Below are positions 22,331 through 22,397 of a stretch of DNA of 22,397 nucleotides, piece by piece; within the stretch, counting starts at the first letter, position 1; the number at the start of each line of letters is the position of its first letter. Source of the stretch: G713 sp034717835 (GTDB lineage Bacteria > Chloroflexota > Anaerolineae > B4-G1 > SLSP01). Where the stretch lies: the NCBI GenBank assembly GCA_034717835.1, contig JAYELZ010000052.1, forward strand, positions 1 to 22,397, written 5' to 3'. Under the pieces are notes generated by a model. It was not told the origin of the DNA. It saw nothing but the letters and a program-made list of their open reading frames with translations, and ran no database searches. The translations under genes were made by a program, and so were the position numbers.

Positions 22331-22397
22331 CTTGGCGAGGACCTACTCTCCCAGAGGGCTGCCCCTCAAGTACCATCGGCGCTGGCGGACTTAACTG
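22331..22397 (-). rRNA. rrf: 5S ribosomal RNA, 3' part, cut by the window edge
   Basis: The minus strand reads the conserved 3' half of 5S rRNA, including AGTTAAGTCCGCC, the CGCCGATGGTACT stretch and the GGGAGAGTAGGTC segment near the 3' end. The 5' half lies outside the window. The usual 16S-23S-5S order would put the large rRNA genes further right. The 3' end at 22331 is estimated from the typical end of the terminal stem. Confidence 0.93.

Overview
The window looks like a scaffold from a moderately GC-rich bacterium, most likely a member of the Chloroflexota such as an Anaerolineae-like lineage. This is an inference from gene content and style: GT-C and YfhO-type membrane proteins with extracytoplasmic tails, membrane-anchored TPR proteins, a GldF-GldG fusion, an ATP-cone/uridine-kinase-like fusion, and intergenic spaces full of short dispersed repeats. 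No gene here fixes the taxonomy. The partial 5S rRNA at the right edge is the best marker to search. A 100-N block at 14765-14864 shows that the sequence is a draft assembly.

Layout. Positions 1-1500 hold metK (+) with a well-defined promoter and a structured 5' leader. Positions 1500-2700 hold an atypical SDR/epimerase (-) flanked by TAGTC octamer arrays, then a doubtful small ORF. Positions 2700-3950 form an AT-richer patch with an orphan beta-class DNA methyltransferase (-). Positions 3950-9985 hold three more minus-strand genes: a duplicated TPR/zinc-ribbon protein, a YfhO-like membrane protein and a membrane-anchored TPR protein. Positions 10246-12234 hold a second epimerase (dihydroflavonol-reductase/HpnA-like) and an EamA-type exporter, both minus. 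Position 12503 starts a plus-strand GT-C glycosyltransferase. Positions 14390-15138 hold the remains of a probable type II restriction-modification locus: a 5'-truncated NotI-like endonuclease fragment, the assembly gap, and the 3' end of a D12-class adenine methylase. Positions 15273-20109 are a tight minus-strand operon (ABC ATPase, GldF-GldG fusion permease, DUF4340 protein) with 4-bp stop/start overlaps. Positions 20381-22213 hold a plus-strand pair: an ATP-cone plus P-loop kinase fusion directly followed by rnhA. The window closes with back-to-back terminators and the 3' part of a 5S rRNA gene on the minus strand, so an rRNA operon probably lies to the right.

How the genes work together. 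The ABC operon is the clearest functional unit: ATPase, permease fused to its GldG-type extracytoplasmic partner, and a membrane-tethered DUF4340 protein, all in one transcript from a near-consensus promoter. The GT-C enzyme, the YfhO-like protein, the two epimerases and the exporter suggest cell-envelope glycan or lipid-linked sugar work, but they are not in one operon. The most unusual non-coding signal is a degenerate tandem 8-mer (core TAGTC) found at five places. It abuts or enters coding regions and supplies the last residues and stop codon of the YfhO-like gene. Two other palindromic repeat families (8331-8460 and 10014-10206) fill other intergenic spaces.
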